Assembly (NCBI RefSeq): GCF_031157355.1
Contig: NZ_JAVIFT010000005.1
Coordinates: 62,001-126,000, forward strand
Source: Hyphomicrobium sp. LHD-15
GTDB lineage: Bacteria > Pseudomonadota > Alphaproteobacteria > Rhizobiales > Hyphomicrobiaceae
Reading direction: 5' to 3'
Length of the DNA stretch: 64,000 nt
Shown in pieces: positions 51,519 through 63,945 of the stretch (its first letter is position 1; each line of letters opens with the position of its first letter). The position numbers and the translations under genes were made by a program. A model generated the notes under the pieces. It did not search any database. It was given only the letters and a program-made list of their open reading frames with translations, and was not told where the DNA came from.

Positions 51519-51959
51519 ATGCACCGGGCCCTTGTCGTCTTCGCTGCGTTCGCCCTCGGCGCCACCGCCGTAGCCGCCCAGAACACCACCGTGATCAAGG
51601 ACCGCAAGGAGCACTTCAAGGCGATGGGCAAAGCGGTGAAGCCCGTCAGCGCCATGTACAAGGGCGAAGAGGACTTCGATCTCGCCAAGGTCCAAGCCGC
51701 AATCGGCGTTATCAAAGAGAAAGCGCCCATTCTTCCGACCTTGTTCCCCGACGACGCCAAGACCGGCGACGATACCGAGGCGCTGCCCGTGATCTGGGAC
51801 AAGAAGGCTGACTTCGAAGCGCGCTTCAAAAAGCTCGGCGAAGCCGCACTCGCCGCAGAAGCCGCGATCAAGGATGAGGACACCTTCCCCGACGCCTGGA
51901 AAACCCTGATGGGCAACTGCAGCGGATGCCACAAGGAATTCCGTAAGCCGAAATCCTGA
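51519..51959 (+). CDS. cycP: Cytochrome c'
   Basis: 146 residues: signal peptide (MHRALVVFAAFALGATAVAAQ), four-helix bundle with RKEHFKAMGKAVKP and a C-terminal heme site CSGCHKEFR, the layout of class II cytochrome c'. These periplasmic proteins bind NO and are linked to NO tolerance, fitting the norCB genes at the window start. The ATG at 51519 gives a clean signal peptide. A TTGACA at 51421-51426 may be its -35 element. Followed 19 bp later by cytochrome b561. Confidence 0.9.
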   Translation: MHRALVVFAAFALGATAVAAQNTTVIKDRKEHFKAMGKAVKPVSAMYKGEEDFDLAKVQAAIGVIKEKAPILPTLFPDDAKTGDDTEALPVIWDKKADFEARFKKLGEAALAAEAAIKDEDTFPDAWKTLMGNCSGCHKEFRKPKS

Positions 51960-51978
51960 CACTGCACGAGCGACGCCG

Positions 51979-52683
51979 ATGCCCTACGTCCGCGCCTGGG
52001 ACCTGCCGACGCGCCTGTTCCACTGGACGCTGCTCGCTCTGATCGCGTCCGCCTGGATCAGCTACGAGTTTGCTGAGCAGATAGGCGACGAAACGCTGGT
52101 TTGGCATCGCGCCAACGGCCTCGCCATCCTGACCTTGATCGTCTGGCGACTGCTGTGGGGTTTTGTCGGCTCGTCCACCGCACGTTTCAGCCGGTTTCTG
52201 CGCGCGCCCCGCACGATCGCAGCCTATGCCGCGTCGCTGCTGAAAGGCCGCGGCGCGCGCTACCTCGGCCACAACCCTCTCGGCGCTCTGATGGTCGTCG
52301 CGTTGCTCGCAGCGATCGCCGTCATCGCCGGCTTCGGCCTATTTGCGACCGACGACAACGACCTCGTCGGCGGCCCGCTCTATCGGTTGGTCGAGGAAAG
52401 CCAGAACACCCGGGCTGCACGTTTGCACGCGCTCATTTTCGACTTTGTCCTGCTGCCGCTGATCGCGCTTCACGTCGCCGTCAACGTCGGCTACGCGCTC
52501 GCGAAGAAGGAGCCTCTGATCCGGGCCATGATCACCGGCAAAAAACCGGATGAACCCTACGCGGACGCGCGCGAGGCCGAGATCGTATCCCACCCCATCT
52601 TACGCGCGCTCGTCTGCTTGATCGCCGCCGCCGTCATCGTGCTCGGCGGTATTCTCGCCGCAGGCGGCCGCCTCGCGCTTTGA
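51979..52683 (+). CDS. Cytochrome b561 family protein
   Basis: 234 residues with about five membrane helices and histidines placed for diheme b binding (RLFHWTLLAL, WHRANGLAIL, ARLHALIFDFVLLPLIALHVAVN). It is the usual partner of cytochrome c' in alpha- and betaproteobacteria and probably transfers electrons between the quinone pool and the c-type cytochrome. Same operon as cycP. Confidence 0.88.
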   Translation: MPYVRAWDLPTRLFHWTLLALIASAWISYEFAEQIGDETLVWHRANGLAILTLIVWRLLWGFVGSSTARFSRFLRAPRTIAAYAASLLKGRGARYLGHNPLGALMVVALLAAIAVIAGFGLFATDDNDLVGGPLYRLVEESQNTRAARLHALIFDFVLLPLIALHVAVNVGYALAKKEPLIRAMITGKKPDEPYADAREAEIVSHPILRALVCLIAAAVIVLGGILAAGGRLAL

Positions 52684-52684
52684 T

Positions 52685-52716
52685 CTCTCTCCCCATCGAG
52701 ACCGACGGGGAGAGAG
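52685..52716. terminator. Hairpin between convergent genes
   Basis: A perfect 10-bp stem CTCTCTCCCC / GGGGAGAGAG with a 12-nt loop, 2 bp after the cytochrome b561 stop. No T-tract, so of moderate strength. Confidence 0.55.
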
Positions 52717-52729
52717 TGAGCGAGAATGA

Positions 52730-54239
<1,510 letters not shown>

Positions 54240-54545
54240 ATGACGCGCTTCAAGAGTTCTCGGATTTACCGCAGGCACTTGCCCGATCTCGTGGCCGGTT
54301 TGGCCGTGTTCGCCCTGATGGTCGGTTTGACAGGCTGGCACATCGGCATCGCCGTGGCCGCCGATGGCACGACGATTGGCGCCAATATGGATAAAAACGC
54401 CTCTGCGATCCTGCTGGCTGGCGCATTTGCGGCCATGGCGGTGTTTAATCTAGCCTTTTTTCGCCATCTCCGCCGGGCTTACGCCCCGCCCCGCAAGGCG
54501 GCCGGCCGCCAGGGCCGGAGATCCGGCGATCGGGGGCATCCGTAA
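54240..54545 (+). CDS. Small two-helix membrane protein
   Basis: 101 residues with two hydrophobic segments (LVAGLAVFALMVGLTGWHIGIAVA; AILLAGAFAAMAVFNLAFF) and a basic C-terminal tail (APPRKAAGRQGRRSGDRG). AAGGAG lies 7 nt before the ATG, so expression is well supported. Function unknown. Confidence 0.65.
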   Translation: MTRFKSSRIYRRHLPDLVAGLAVFALMVGLTGWHIGIAVAADGTTIGANMDKNASAILLAGAFAAMAVFNLAFFRHLRRAYAPPRKAAGRQGRRSGDRGHP

Positions 54546-54657
54546 TAGTTTCAACCAAAGCGGGATTTCCCGTGCTACGGGGCTCGCCCCCGAACCAGGT
54601 CCACGTTATAAGCGTTATCGGTTTTCGTGAGTTAGAGACCGCCAAAGGGCTGCAATC

Positions 54658-55194
54658 ATGACGCTCCGCCGCTTCGCTCTCGCCTTGACGCCAGCCGTAC
54701 GTACCACCGCCGTTCTCGGGCTTCTGGCCTGTGTCGGTCTCGGGGTCGCGACCGCCAATACGGAGGCTGTCGTCGCGCGCCACTTCACGCAGGCCCTCGC
54801 CGCAACTCCTCAGCAGACCGTGGCCTTGAATGCCAGCGGCCCGCTCGTATCCGGCAGCGAAGCCTATTGGCTCAGCGAAAAGCGGCGCCACGAACTCCAG
54901 CACGATGCGCAAGGCGCCGCTCTGGAACCGGCGGCTTGGTCTGTCCCGCTGACCGGCGGCCTATCGGTCGGCGACCGCATCACCATTTCGAGCGGCAAAT
55001 CGGAGCGCGTGCTTCAGGTGATCGCCGTGGCCGATGTCGAACCGACGCCCGGCCAGCCGGCAACCTCGGAAGCGAACTCGGCCCCCCGCCATATCGCCGT
55101 AACCTGCCGCGACCTCTCGACTTCGGACGGCCGTCTGGTGACGTTCCTCACCCCGACCACCCCGGCTTCGTCAGCCAAATTCCGCGCACTGTAA
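54658..55194 (+). CDS. Secreted hypothetical protein
   Basis: 178 residues with a signal peptide (TTAVLGLLACVGLGVATANT) and a region LTGGLSVGDRITISSGKSERVLQVIAVADVEP that suggests a small beta-barrel. No family recognised. The ATG at 54658 lacks an obvious Shine-Dalgarno. Confidence 0.6.
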   Translation: MTLRRFALALTPAVRTTAVLGLLACVGLGVATANTEAVVARHFTQALAATPQQTVALNASGPLVSGSEAYWLSEKRRHELQHDAQGAALEPAAWSVPLTGGLSVGDRITISSGKSERVLQVIAVADVEPTPGQPATSEANSAPRHIAVTCRDLSTSDGRLVTFLTPTTPASSAKFRAL

Positions 55195-55400
55195 GTCCGG
55201 CTCGCGTCATCCGTTGCTAAGGCCCGCCCTCGCGCGGGCCTTTCTTGTGGCGCGAAGGCGCCACCACCCGCCGCGTAGTTTTGTTTTGCGCCTCGCCCCC
55301 GTTGCGCCCGCCGCCGAGCCCCCTATTATGCCGCGGTCAGCGACGGGGCTCTCACGCCACGCGCATGTGAGGAACGCCCGACAGCCAAGGAGCGCGCGGC

Positions 55401-55580
55401 ATGAGGCTCAACCCCCCGACAATCGTGATCTTTCTGATCTCGTTTGTGCTCGCGACTTTGGCCCTCATCACCAAGCTGGGCTTCATCCCCGTGCCGCGCT
55501 ATCTGCCCCACCAGGAGTTCTGGCTGTCGATCACGGCCTACCTCACGCTGATGGTTGGCAACCTCGTGCGCGGCCTCTGA
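55401..55580 (+). CDS. 59-residue membrane protein
   Basis: MRLNPPTIVIFLISFVLATL begins a protein with two hydrophobic segments (8-25 and 41-56) separated by a loop GFIPVPRYLPHQEF. AAGGAG is 8 nt upstream of the ATG. It resembles short conserved alphaproteobacterial membrane proteins of unknown function. It is easily missed because of its size. Confidence 0.65.
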   Translation: MRLNPPTIVIFLISFVLATLALITKLGFIPVPRYLPHQEFWLSITAYLTLMVGNLVRGL

Positions 55581-55646
55581 CCTTCTGACATCCCGGCCGA
55601 CCCAACGCCCGCGATCCCGGGCGTTGAGCCGGTGGGTATCCGTGGC

Positions 55647-56363
55647 CTACCAGGCGATCGGCTTGCGGTCGCGGAAGAAGCCGCCCGTCGGCCCGTCGTC
55701 GGATAGGGTTGCAAGCCAGATCGCGGTATCTGCGCCCTGCTCCACCGAACGTTCGGCATTGGCGCCGCCCATGTCGGTCCGCACCCATCCCGGGCACATC
55801 GCATTCACTTTGATATTGCCGCCGTTGAGTTCTGCGGCCGCGATACGCGTCAGCGCATTGAGCGCCGTCTTCGAAATCCGGTACGCCGGATAGCCCTTGC
55901 CCATTTCCGCGAGCTGTCCCGCGATCGACGACAGATTGACGATCCGCCCATAGCCCTGCTCGCGCATCAGTGGCGCCGCGGCCTGGATCAGCCGCAACGG
56001 CCCAAGCACGTTGGTCTCGAACGTCCGCCGCGCCGTCTCTCCGGTCAGTTCGAAAAGGCTGGCATTGAAACCGCCCGGCGCGTCGATCAGAACCGCCGCG
56101 TTGTTGACCAGCACGTCGAGGCGACCGTAGAGCCGCTTGACCTCGGCCACCGCCGCGGCTGCGCTCTCCTCGCGGTCCACATCGAGCGCAACGACCGGAA
56201 CATCGAGCCCTTCCGATTGCAGCTTCTCGGCCGCCGCAACGCCGTCCTTGGGATCTCGCGCACCGATCACCGCCAGCACGCCAAGCCGCGCGAGCTGGCG
56301 CACGATCTCGAACCCGATACCTCTGTTTGCGCCGGTTACGAGCGCGGTTCGTGTCACGGCCAT
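55647..56363 (-). CDS. Short-chain dehydrogenase/reductase
   Basis: 238 residues, classical SDR: cofactor motif TGANRGIGFEIVRQLA, VNNAA, catalytic Ser in NLSSIAG, and YRISK as the YxxxK-equivalent (Tyr-Arg-Ile-Ser-Lys). Arg after the first beta-strand suggests NADP(H) preference. GGAG lies ~8 nt before the ATG at 56363. Substrate unknown. Confidence 0.88.
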   Translation of the reverse strand: MAVTRTALVTGANRGIGFEIVRQLARLGVLAVIGARDPKDGVAAAEKLQSEGLDVPVVALDVDREESAAAAVAEVKRLYGRLDVLVNNAAVLIDAPGGFNASLFELTGETARRTFETNVLGPLRLIQAAAPLMREQGYGRIVNLSSIAGQLAEMGKGYPAYRISKTALNALTRIAAAELNGGNIKVNAMCPGWVRTDMGGANAERSVEQGADTAIWLATLSDDGPTGGFFRDRKPIAW

Positions 56364-56543
56364 GTGGTGCTCCAAGCCTCTGCGTCAGGGTGAATCTTAA
56401 ACGCAAGTCTAACGCCGTTCGCTGCTCGAGACATGCCTTCTGCCGATAGCGTCTCACAATCGCAATCCGATTAGACTAGCAAGCTGTACATCCCACGGTT
56501 GAGACTGCATAATTACTCAAAAAGAGTGTGCGTGGGGGGATAT

Positions 56544-57794
56544 ATGACTTCGCTGTTTGACTTGGTAACGCAACAGGTTGGAAAAGGAATAGCTCTCGCC
56601 CTCGTCGCGCTCCTGAGTGCCGCCGTCTACGTAATCGGCCGCGTCGTGTGGCGAGAAATCCGGCGTTTTGGATGCTTTCTTTACAGTCGGCATCGAACCC
56701 TGTCCGCAGTAGCCCGCACAACCACCAAGGACGGCACGCGCGAAGGAAACGGCGTCTGGATTGCCCAGCCCATAGAGCAGCCCGACGACTACAAAAGCAA
56801 TTTCCATGGCGCGAAAGTTCTCGCCATCGCGAACCTCAAGGGCGGCGTCGGCAAAACGACACTTGCTGCCAACATCGGCGCGTTTCTCTCGCACGACCAG
56901 CGGTGGAACAAACGCGTGCTGCTGATCGATCTCGACTTCCAGGGATCCTTGTCTTCCATGGTGCTCCCTGAAGACGAACGCTGGCTTCCTCCAGCCGGCC
57001 AGGACTCCCTGGCCTCCCGCATGATCAGCGGAGATCTGGATGCCGGATTGCTGGTGAGCTGCGCGAAGCCAACCCAACATCAGCCCCGGCTGAAAATCAT
57101 CACTGCTCACTACGATCTCGCTCAGGCCGACAATAGGCTGCTGATCGAATGGTTGCTGAAGTGCAGAAATCGCGCCGAGAAAAGCGTTCGCAGAGCCCTC
57201 GGCGATCTGCTCTACGGCAAGCTCTTCAAACGATACGACGTTCGCTACAATCTAGCCGACGTCCTTCATTCTGACGCCGTTCGGGAAGCCTTCGATCTCG
57301 TTATCATCGACTGTCCGCCCCGTCTGACGACCGGCACCATTCAAGCCCTCTGCGCCAGCTCACATCTCCTCGTGCCAACGATCCTAGATCGTCCGTCCGC
57401 AGAGGCAGTCCTTCGATTTTGCGAGCAAGTGGAAGGCTTGAAGTCTGCAAATATATGCCCACATCTCAAAGTACTTGGCGCAGTTGGTTCCAAGTATCGT
57501 GATGGACTTAATGCTGAAAATGGGGCCTCCGCACGAATTGCTGATCGTTTGAGGGAAATGAAAGTTGGCTACGGAATGCTTCCGAACATATTATTCTTTC
57601 CACAGACCGTTGAACTCGTCCGCGATGCGACTGACGGAATCGCCTATTTTGTGATGGCCAACAATGACAGTGGCAAGAAGGCCCGAACAGCGATCGAAGC
57701 GCTCTCGACCTACATCGCGCAGCATATCGGACTACCACCTGATCCGGCATCGCACACGCCATTCGTCTCGACGCAACAGGTCAACGCGAAATGA
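56544..57794 (+). CDS. Membrane-anchored ParA-like ATPase
   Basis: 416 residues. An N-terminal hydrophobic helix (about 13-35) is followed by a basic stretch (WREIRRF), then a ParA/MinD-type ATPase: deviant Walker A KGGVGKTT (99-106), A' motif DLDFQGS, and Walker B DLVIIDCPP. A membrane anchor at the N-terminus is unusual for ParA, which normally cycles on the nucleoid. No parB gene or parS-like repeats are nearby. GGGGGG lies 5 nt before the ATG. The stop overlaps the next gene (ATGA), so the pair forms a unit. Local base composition is slightly lower in GC than neighbours; likely accessory. Confidence 0.8.
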   Translation: MTSLFDLVTQQVGKGIALALVALLSAAVYVIGRVVWREIRRFGCFLYSRHRTLSAVARTTTKDGTREGNGVWIAQPIEQPDDYKSNFHGAKVLAIANLKGGVGKTTLAANIGAFLSHDQRWNKRVLLIDLDFQGSLSSMVLPEDERWLPPAGQDSLASRMISGDLDAGLLVSCAKPTQHQPRLKIITAHYDLAQADNRLLIEWLLKCRNRAEKSVRRALGDLLYGKLFKRYDVRYNLADVLHSDAVREAFDLVIIDCPPRLTTGTIQALCASSHLLVPTILDRPSAEAVLRFCEQVEGLKSANICPHLKVLGAVGSKYRDGLNAENGASARIADRLREMKVGYGMLPNILFFPQTVELVRDATDGIAYFVMANNDSGKKARTAIEALSTYIAQHIGLPPDPASHTPFVSTQQVNAK

Positions 57795-58453
57795 AATCAA
57801 CGGCCTTCGCAGATCGTCTTGAGGAAGTCGCGGAATTGTTCGCCGCAGGACAAGCGACGAGCGCATCGACAGCACTCAAAACGCTCGTTCCAATATTTCG
57901 AGTATTGCCGGCAAAATCCGTCACAGACGTCACCAAAAAACTAACGGAACATGATTTCCCGTCAGCGTCATTCATGCAGGCACGCGTAGAAACCATCGCC
58001 CGTCTATTGCCCGCACTTGAGAAATTTACCGCCGCCATAGCAAGCAAAGCGATAGCCGCCGACTTCGCGGCTCTCACGGCCCTTCTCGAAAAACACAAGA
58101 ACGCAAGCCTTGACCAGTTCGTAGCGAAAGCGACGGAAGCTCTTGCCCATTCGGTAGCCGGCAAAACAAAGCCCACGAAGGCAGCGAAAACCTTACGGAC
58201 CGATCTTGTTGAACAGTACAATAAGCGCCTGGAAGAGGCTCTCGGCGATGATCCTGGGTTCCGTCAAATCGTCAGCCAACTCCAACACGATGCGGAGATG
58301 ACCAGCGGAGAAATGGCGGCACTGGCAAAACGCTTCGCATTTTCCACCGCCAAAGGGCGCGACCAGGCGCTCAAGAAAATCATGTCGCGCCACCAGGATC
58401 TGATGATCGCTCGAGCGGCGTCGCGCGCCACTGCAGGTCGGATTGCCGGCTAG
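57791..58453 (+). CDS. Helical partner of the ParA-like ATPase, unknown function
   Basis: 220 residues, almost all alpha-helical and Ala/Lys-rich, with no signal, zinc site or nuclease motif that I recognise. The C-terminal third (MTSGEMAALAKRFAFSTAKGRDQALKKIMSRHQDLM) is basic. Translational coupling to the ParA-like gene through ATGA argues for a functional partnership, for example as ATPase activator or cargo adaptor. Followed by a bidirectional terminator. Confidence 0.65.
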   Translation: MKSTAFADRLEEVAELFAAGQATSASTALKTLVPIFRVLPAKSVTDVTKKLTEHDFPSASFMQARVETIARLLPALEKFTAAIASKAIAADFAALTALLEKHKNASLDQFVAKATEALAHSVAGKTKPTKAAKTLRTDLVEQYNKRLEEALGDDPGFRQIVSQLQHDAEMTSGEMAALAKRFAFSTAKGRDQALKKIMSRHQDLMIARAASRATAGRIAG

Positions 58454-58466
58454 CCCGAAAGACAAC

Positions 58467-58494
58467 AAAAAAGCGCGCCCGAAAGCGCGCTTTT
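58467..58494. terminator. Bidirectional terminator
   Basis: AAAA-GCGCGC-CCGAAA-GCGCGC-TTTT between the convergent genes ending at 58453 and 58526. Confidence 0.88.
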
Positions 58495-58525
58495 AGAATT
58501 CAGATCATCCAAACCGCAGAGCGGC

Positions 58526-58822
58526 TCAGTTGCCCGGCGGATAGAGCCAGCTCGGTCCGACGGAGCTGCCGCGAGTCGGCTGCTGGGCCATACCGTTGTT
58601 GAAGGCGCCCGGTCCGAAATCGTAGCCCGTGCTACCAATCGACTGCCCGATCGGCGGCATCAGAGAACCCGGATCGGTATCCAAGTAACCCGCTTTCGTC
58701 TGGGACTGCCCCGAGGTCGTCGGCTGCGTGGTCCCCTGATTTTCATAGGTAAAGGCCAAGGCCGCCTGCGATCCGAGGAGCGTCAGGGCGCCGAACGCCA
58801 TCGCTGAAATAGTTGCTTTCAT
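58526..58822 (-). CDS. Small secreted hypothetical protein
   Basis: 98 residues: signal peptide MKATISAMAFGALTLLGSQAALA, then a Gln/Thr/Gly/Pro-rich mature part (QGTTQPTTSGQSQTKAGYLD ... PPIGQSIGSTGYDF). Low complexity and likely disordered. The ATG at 58822 is preferred because the signal peptide starts there. Unknown function. Confidence 0.6.
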   Translation of the reverse strand: MKATISAMAFGALTLLGSQAALAFTYENQGTTQPTTSGQSQTKAGYLDTDPGSLMPPIGQSIGSTGYDFGPGAFNNGMAQQPTRGSSVGPSWLYPPGN

Positions 58823-59057
58823 TACCGATCCATCCAAGTCAGTAATCGTTTGAGAACAACATGGTACAGGAATCGAGGCAATCAAAGGGCAGGGCGCCCG
58901 CTTTCCCGGTCACACCGCATCATAACTTCAAAACTGTGACTCCAGGGCAACAGATCAGACCGCCCATGCCCTCTTGTCAGCCGCTGCGGGACGCAGCGAA
59001 CATCTTCGGCCGAAAGTTCCAGCCACCCGGCCCGAGAAGGTATCAAACGGAATAGGG

Positions 59058-59375
59058 TCAGTGACCGCCGTCCCGGCCACCACTCTCATCGGGACAATAT
59101 TCGGAACCCGGACCAATATTGCCAATAAATCGGCAGACCTCGTCTTTCTTCGCCGGGTTGGCGCGGAGCTCTTCGTCAGACACCTTGACCCCTAGATTGC
59201 GTGCGAGCTGCGCCAGATGCGCATCGTTGCAATAGGGCGTCGAGATCCAGTTGCCGTCCGAATTCTGGAAACCGTCTTTGCAGACGATGGCGGCATTGGC
59301 CGTTTGGGCCATGACGGAAAATTGCAGTGTGGCAACGCCGACCGCGGTCAGCGCCATCAGAAAGACTTTTGGCAT
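59058..59375 (-). CDS. Small secreted Cys-containing protein
   Basis: 105 residues: signal peptide MPKVFLMALTAVGVATLQFSVMAQTANA, mature part with four cysteines (VCKDGFQ, YCNDAHLAQLARNLG, EVCRFIG, EYCPDE). AGGAG lies 8 nt before the ATG at 59375. The pattern NWISTPYCNDAHLAQLAR resembles short conserved alphaproteobacterial secreted proteins of unknown function. Confidence 0.65.
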   Translation of the reverse strand: MPKVFLMALTAVGVATLQFSVMAQTANAAIVCKDGFQNSDGNWISTPYCNDAHLAQLARNLGVKVSDEELRANPAKKDEVCRFIGNIGPGSEYCPDESGGRDGGH

Positions 59376-59668
59376 AGCGCATCTCCTGAAACCGACCCTG
59401 TTCAGCAGATGGGCGGCGCGAACGCCGGGCGCAAGCCGGGTCACCGATCCGTATGAAAGTGGACCACCAGGTGCCGGATTGAGGTGAGCCCGACCCGGGC
59501 TAGGTCCTCCGGATCGCTATCACCCCTCGCTGGAAGGCGGCCGGGTATCGATAACGAATACACCAGCTTCGTATTGACCCAGCCCCTGCCACGCTTGCCC
59601 GCCAGATGCCTGCGGCCCGGTGCGCTCCCACCCTTCCCTTGCTCGCATCCCCGCGCCATATTCGGCCC

Positions 59669-62596
<2,928 letters not shown>

Positions 62597-62698
62597 ACAG
62601 CCAGCTACAAAATTTTATCGGTAGCGGTACAAAGCGTTTTCACGCTTACATACGATTCTCGACCTTTCACGTTCCGTCAGACCGTGAGGCTCAGACGC

Positions 62699-63679
62699 AT
62701 GCCGTCCTTCTCGAAAACTTTGGAAAGCACTCTGCACCGTTCGCTTGAGTACGCAAATGAGCGCAATCAAGAGTACGCCACACTTGAGCACCTTCTCCTA
62801 GCTTTGATCGATGATGCTGACGCAGCAAAAGCCATGCGCGCATGCAATGGCAATCTAGACGCACTTCGCATTCAAACTACAAATTATCTAGATCAAGAAC
62901 TTGGACAACATCGAACAAACACGCCAACTGAGGCACAGCCAACGACAGGCTTTCAACGCGTAATTCATCGCGCCGTCGTCCAGGTACAATCGTCCGCAAA
63001 AGACATGGTAACAGGACTAGAAGTTCTAATCGCAATATTTTCAGAAAACGAAAGTTACGCATTTCATTTTTTACAGGAGGCCAACCTAGATCGGCTGGAC
63101 ATAGCACGACACAGCAACCCTCTCCGAGAGAGGGCTAAAGATTTTCCGAAATCCATCCAACACCACAAAACAGCGAAAAACAGCGCATCACAAACAAAAT
63201 CCGTGATGACAAAAAAAGTATTTATAAGTTATCGCAGAGAGGATAGCTCAGGACACACCGGACGCGTTCACGACAGACTGGAGAAAGAGTTCGGCAAAGA
63301 ACTAATATTTATGGATGTTGACGCCATCCCATTGGGAGTAAATTTCGTAAAATACATCAGCGACGAAGTAGGCAAATCCGATGTCATGCTCGCAATCATA
63401 GGTCGCGATTGGCTAAACGCCTGTGACGAGAACGGTCGGAGGCGCCTCGATAATCCAAATGACTTCGTTAGAATTGAGATATCAACCGCCTTACAGCGCG
63501 ATATCCCAGTAATTCCCATAACCGTTGGCGGAGCACCTATGCCTCGCGTGGAAACACTGCCGGAGCCACTAAAGGAACTGGCCTTTCGCAATGGACTGGA
63601 CATAAGGCACAGCTCATTCCATTCTGACATGGACAAACTGGTGAAATCGTTGAGGCGGAGGTTAGGGAGGCAATCATAG
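62699..63679 (+). CDS. ClpA N-domain fused to a TIR domain
   Basis: 326 residues. Residues 1-140 are a ClpA-type Clp_N domain: MPSFSKTLESTLHRSLEYAN, EYATLEHLLLALIDD (26-39), and the second repeat VTGLEVLIAIFSE (104-116). There are no AAA+ modules. After a polar linker (141-172), a TIR domain runs from KKVFISYRRED (172-182) through FMDVDAIPLGVNFVKYI, DVMLAIIGRDWL and RIEISTAL, in which Glu260 is the likely NADase/catalytic glutamate, to PLKELAFRNGLDIRHSSF. The ATG at 62699 (GAGG 9 nt upstream) reproduces the exact ClpA N-terminus. The gene is markedly more AT-rich than its neighbours and sits between two copies of the uvrB 3' end, so horizontal acquisition is likely. TIR proteins of bacteria commonly act in anti-phage defence; the Clp_N part could bind ClpS-like adaptors or substrates. 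Function inferred only. Confidence 0.85.
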   Translation: MPSFSKTLESTLHRSLEYANERNQEYATLEHLLLALIDDADAAKAMRACNGNLDALRIQTTNYLDQELGQHRTNTPTEAQPTTGFQRVIHRAVVQVQSSAKDMVTGLEVLIAIFSENESYAFHFLQEANLDRLDIARHSNPLRERAKDFPKSIQHHKTAKNSASQTKSVMTKKVFISYRREDSSGHTGRVHDRLEKEFGKELIFMDVDAIPLGVNFVKYISDEVGKSDVMLAIIGRDWLNACDENGRRRLDNPNDFVRIEISTALQRDIPVIPITVGGAPMPRVETLPEPLKELAFRNGLDIRHSSFHSDMDKLVKSLRRRLGRQS

Positions 63680-63842
63680 ATTGCTATCGTTCGCGCCTGC
63701 AGGAGCATTATCAATGCTTTTTGCGCGGAGCAGAGAAAGCTAGCGCTTAATTTAAGGCGAATTTCGACGCCGCACTTGACTGCCGCGCACGCCCCACAAA
63801 AAAAAATGTAAGCTGGACTTGCCGGCACGCAGGCCGACGCAT
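63680..63842. other. AT-richer tail of the inserted segment
   Basis: 163 bp after the ClpA_N-TIR gene with no supported gene, containing an A9 run near 63799-63807. It forms the right part of the segment bounded by the two uvrB-end copies. Confidence 0.4.
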
Positions 63843-63903
63843 GACGCCGAGAAAAAAAGCCCGCCGCGGCCGCCCCAAGAAAGCCGGCCGCCCGGGAAGT
63901 TGA
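63843..63903 (+). pseudogene. Right copy of uvrB 3' end (remnant)
   Basis: GACGCCGAGAA starts a second copy of the uvrB tail; it has seven As where a reading frame continuous with uvrB would need six. From ATG 63841 the frame reads [20 protein letters not shown], nearly the UvrB C-terminus, ending in TGA at 63901. It has no body, so it is a displaced gene end rather than a gene. Confidence 0.7.
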
Positions 63904-63945
63904 CACCGCCACACGACCGACACCGATCCGGGCGTGGAAAGCAGC

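Noticed and set aside
63208-63679. Separate TIR gene starting at an internal ATG (residue 170)
   Set aside because: No ribosome site before it, and the frame is continuous with an exact ClpA N-domain, so a fusion is the simpler reading.
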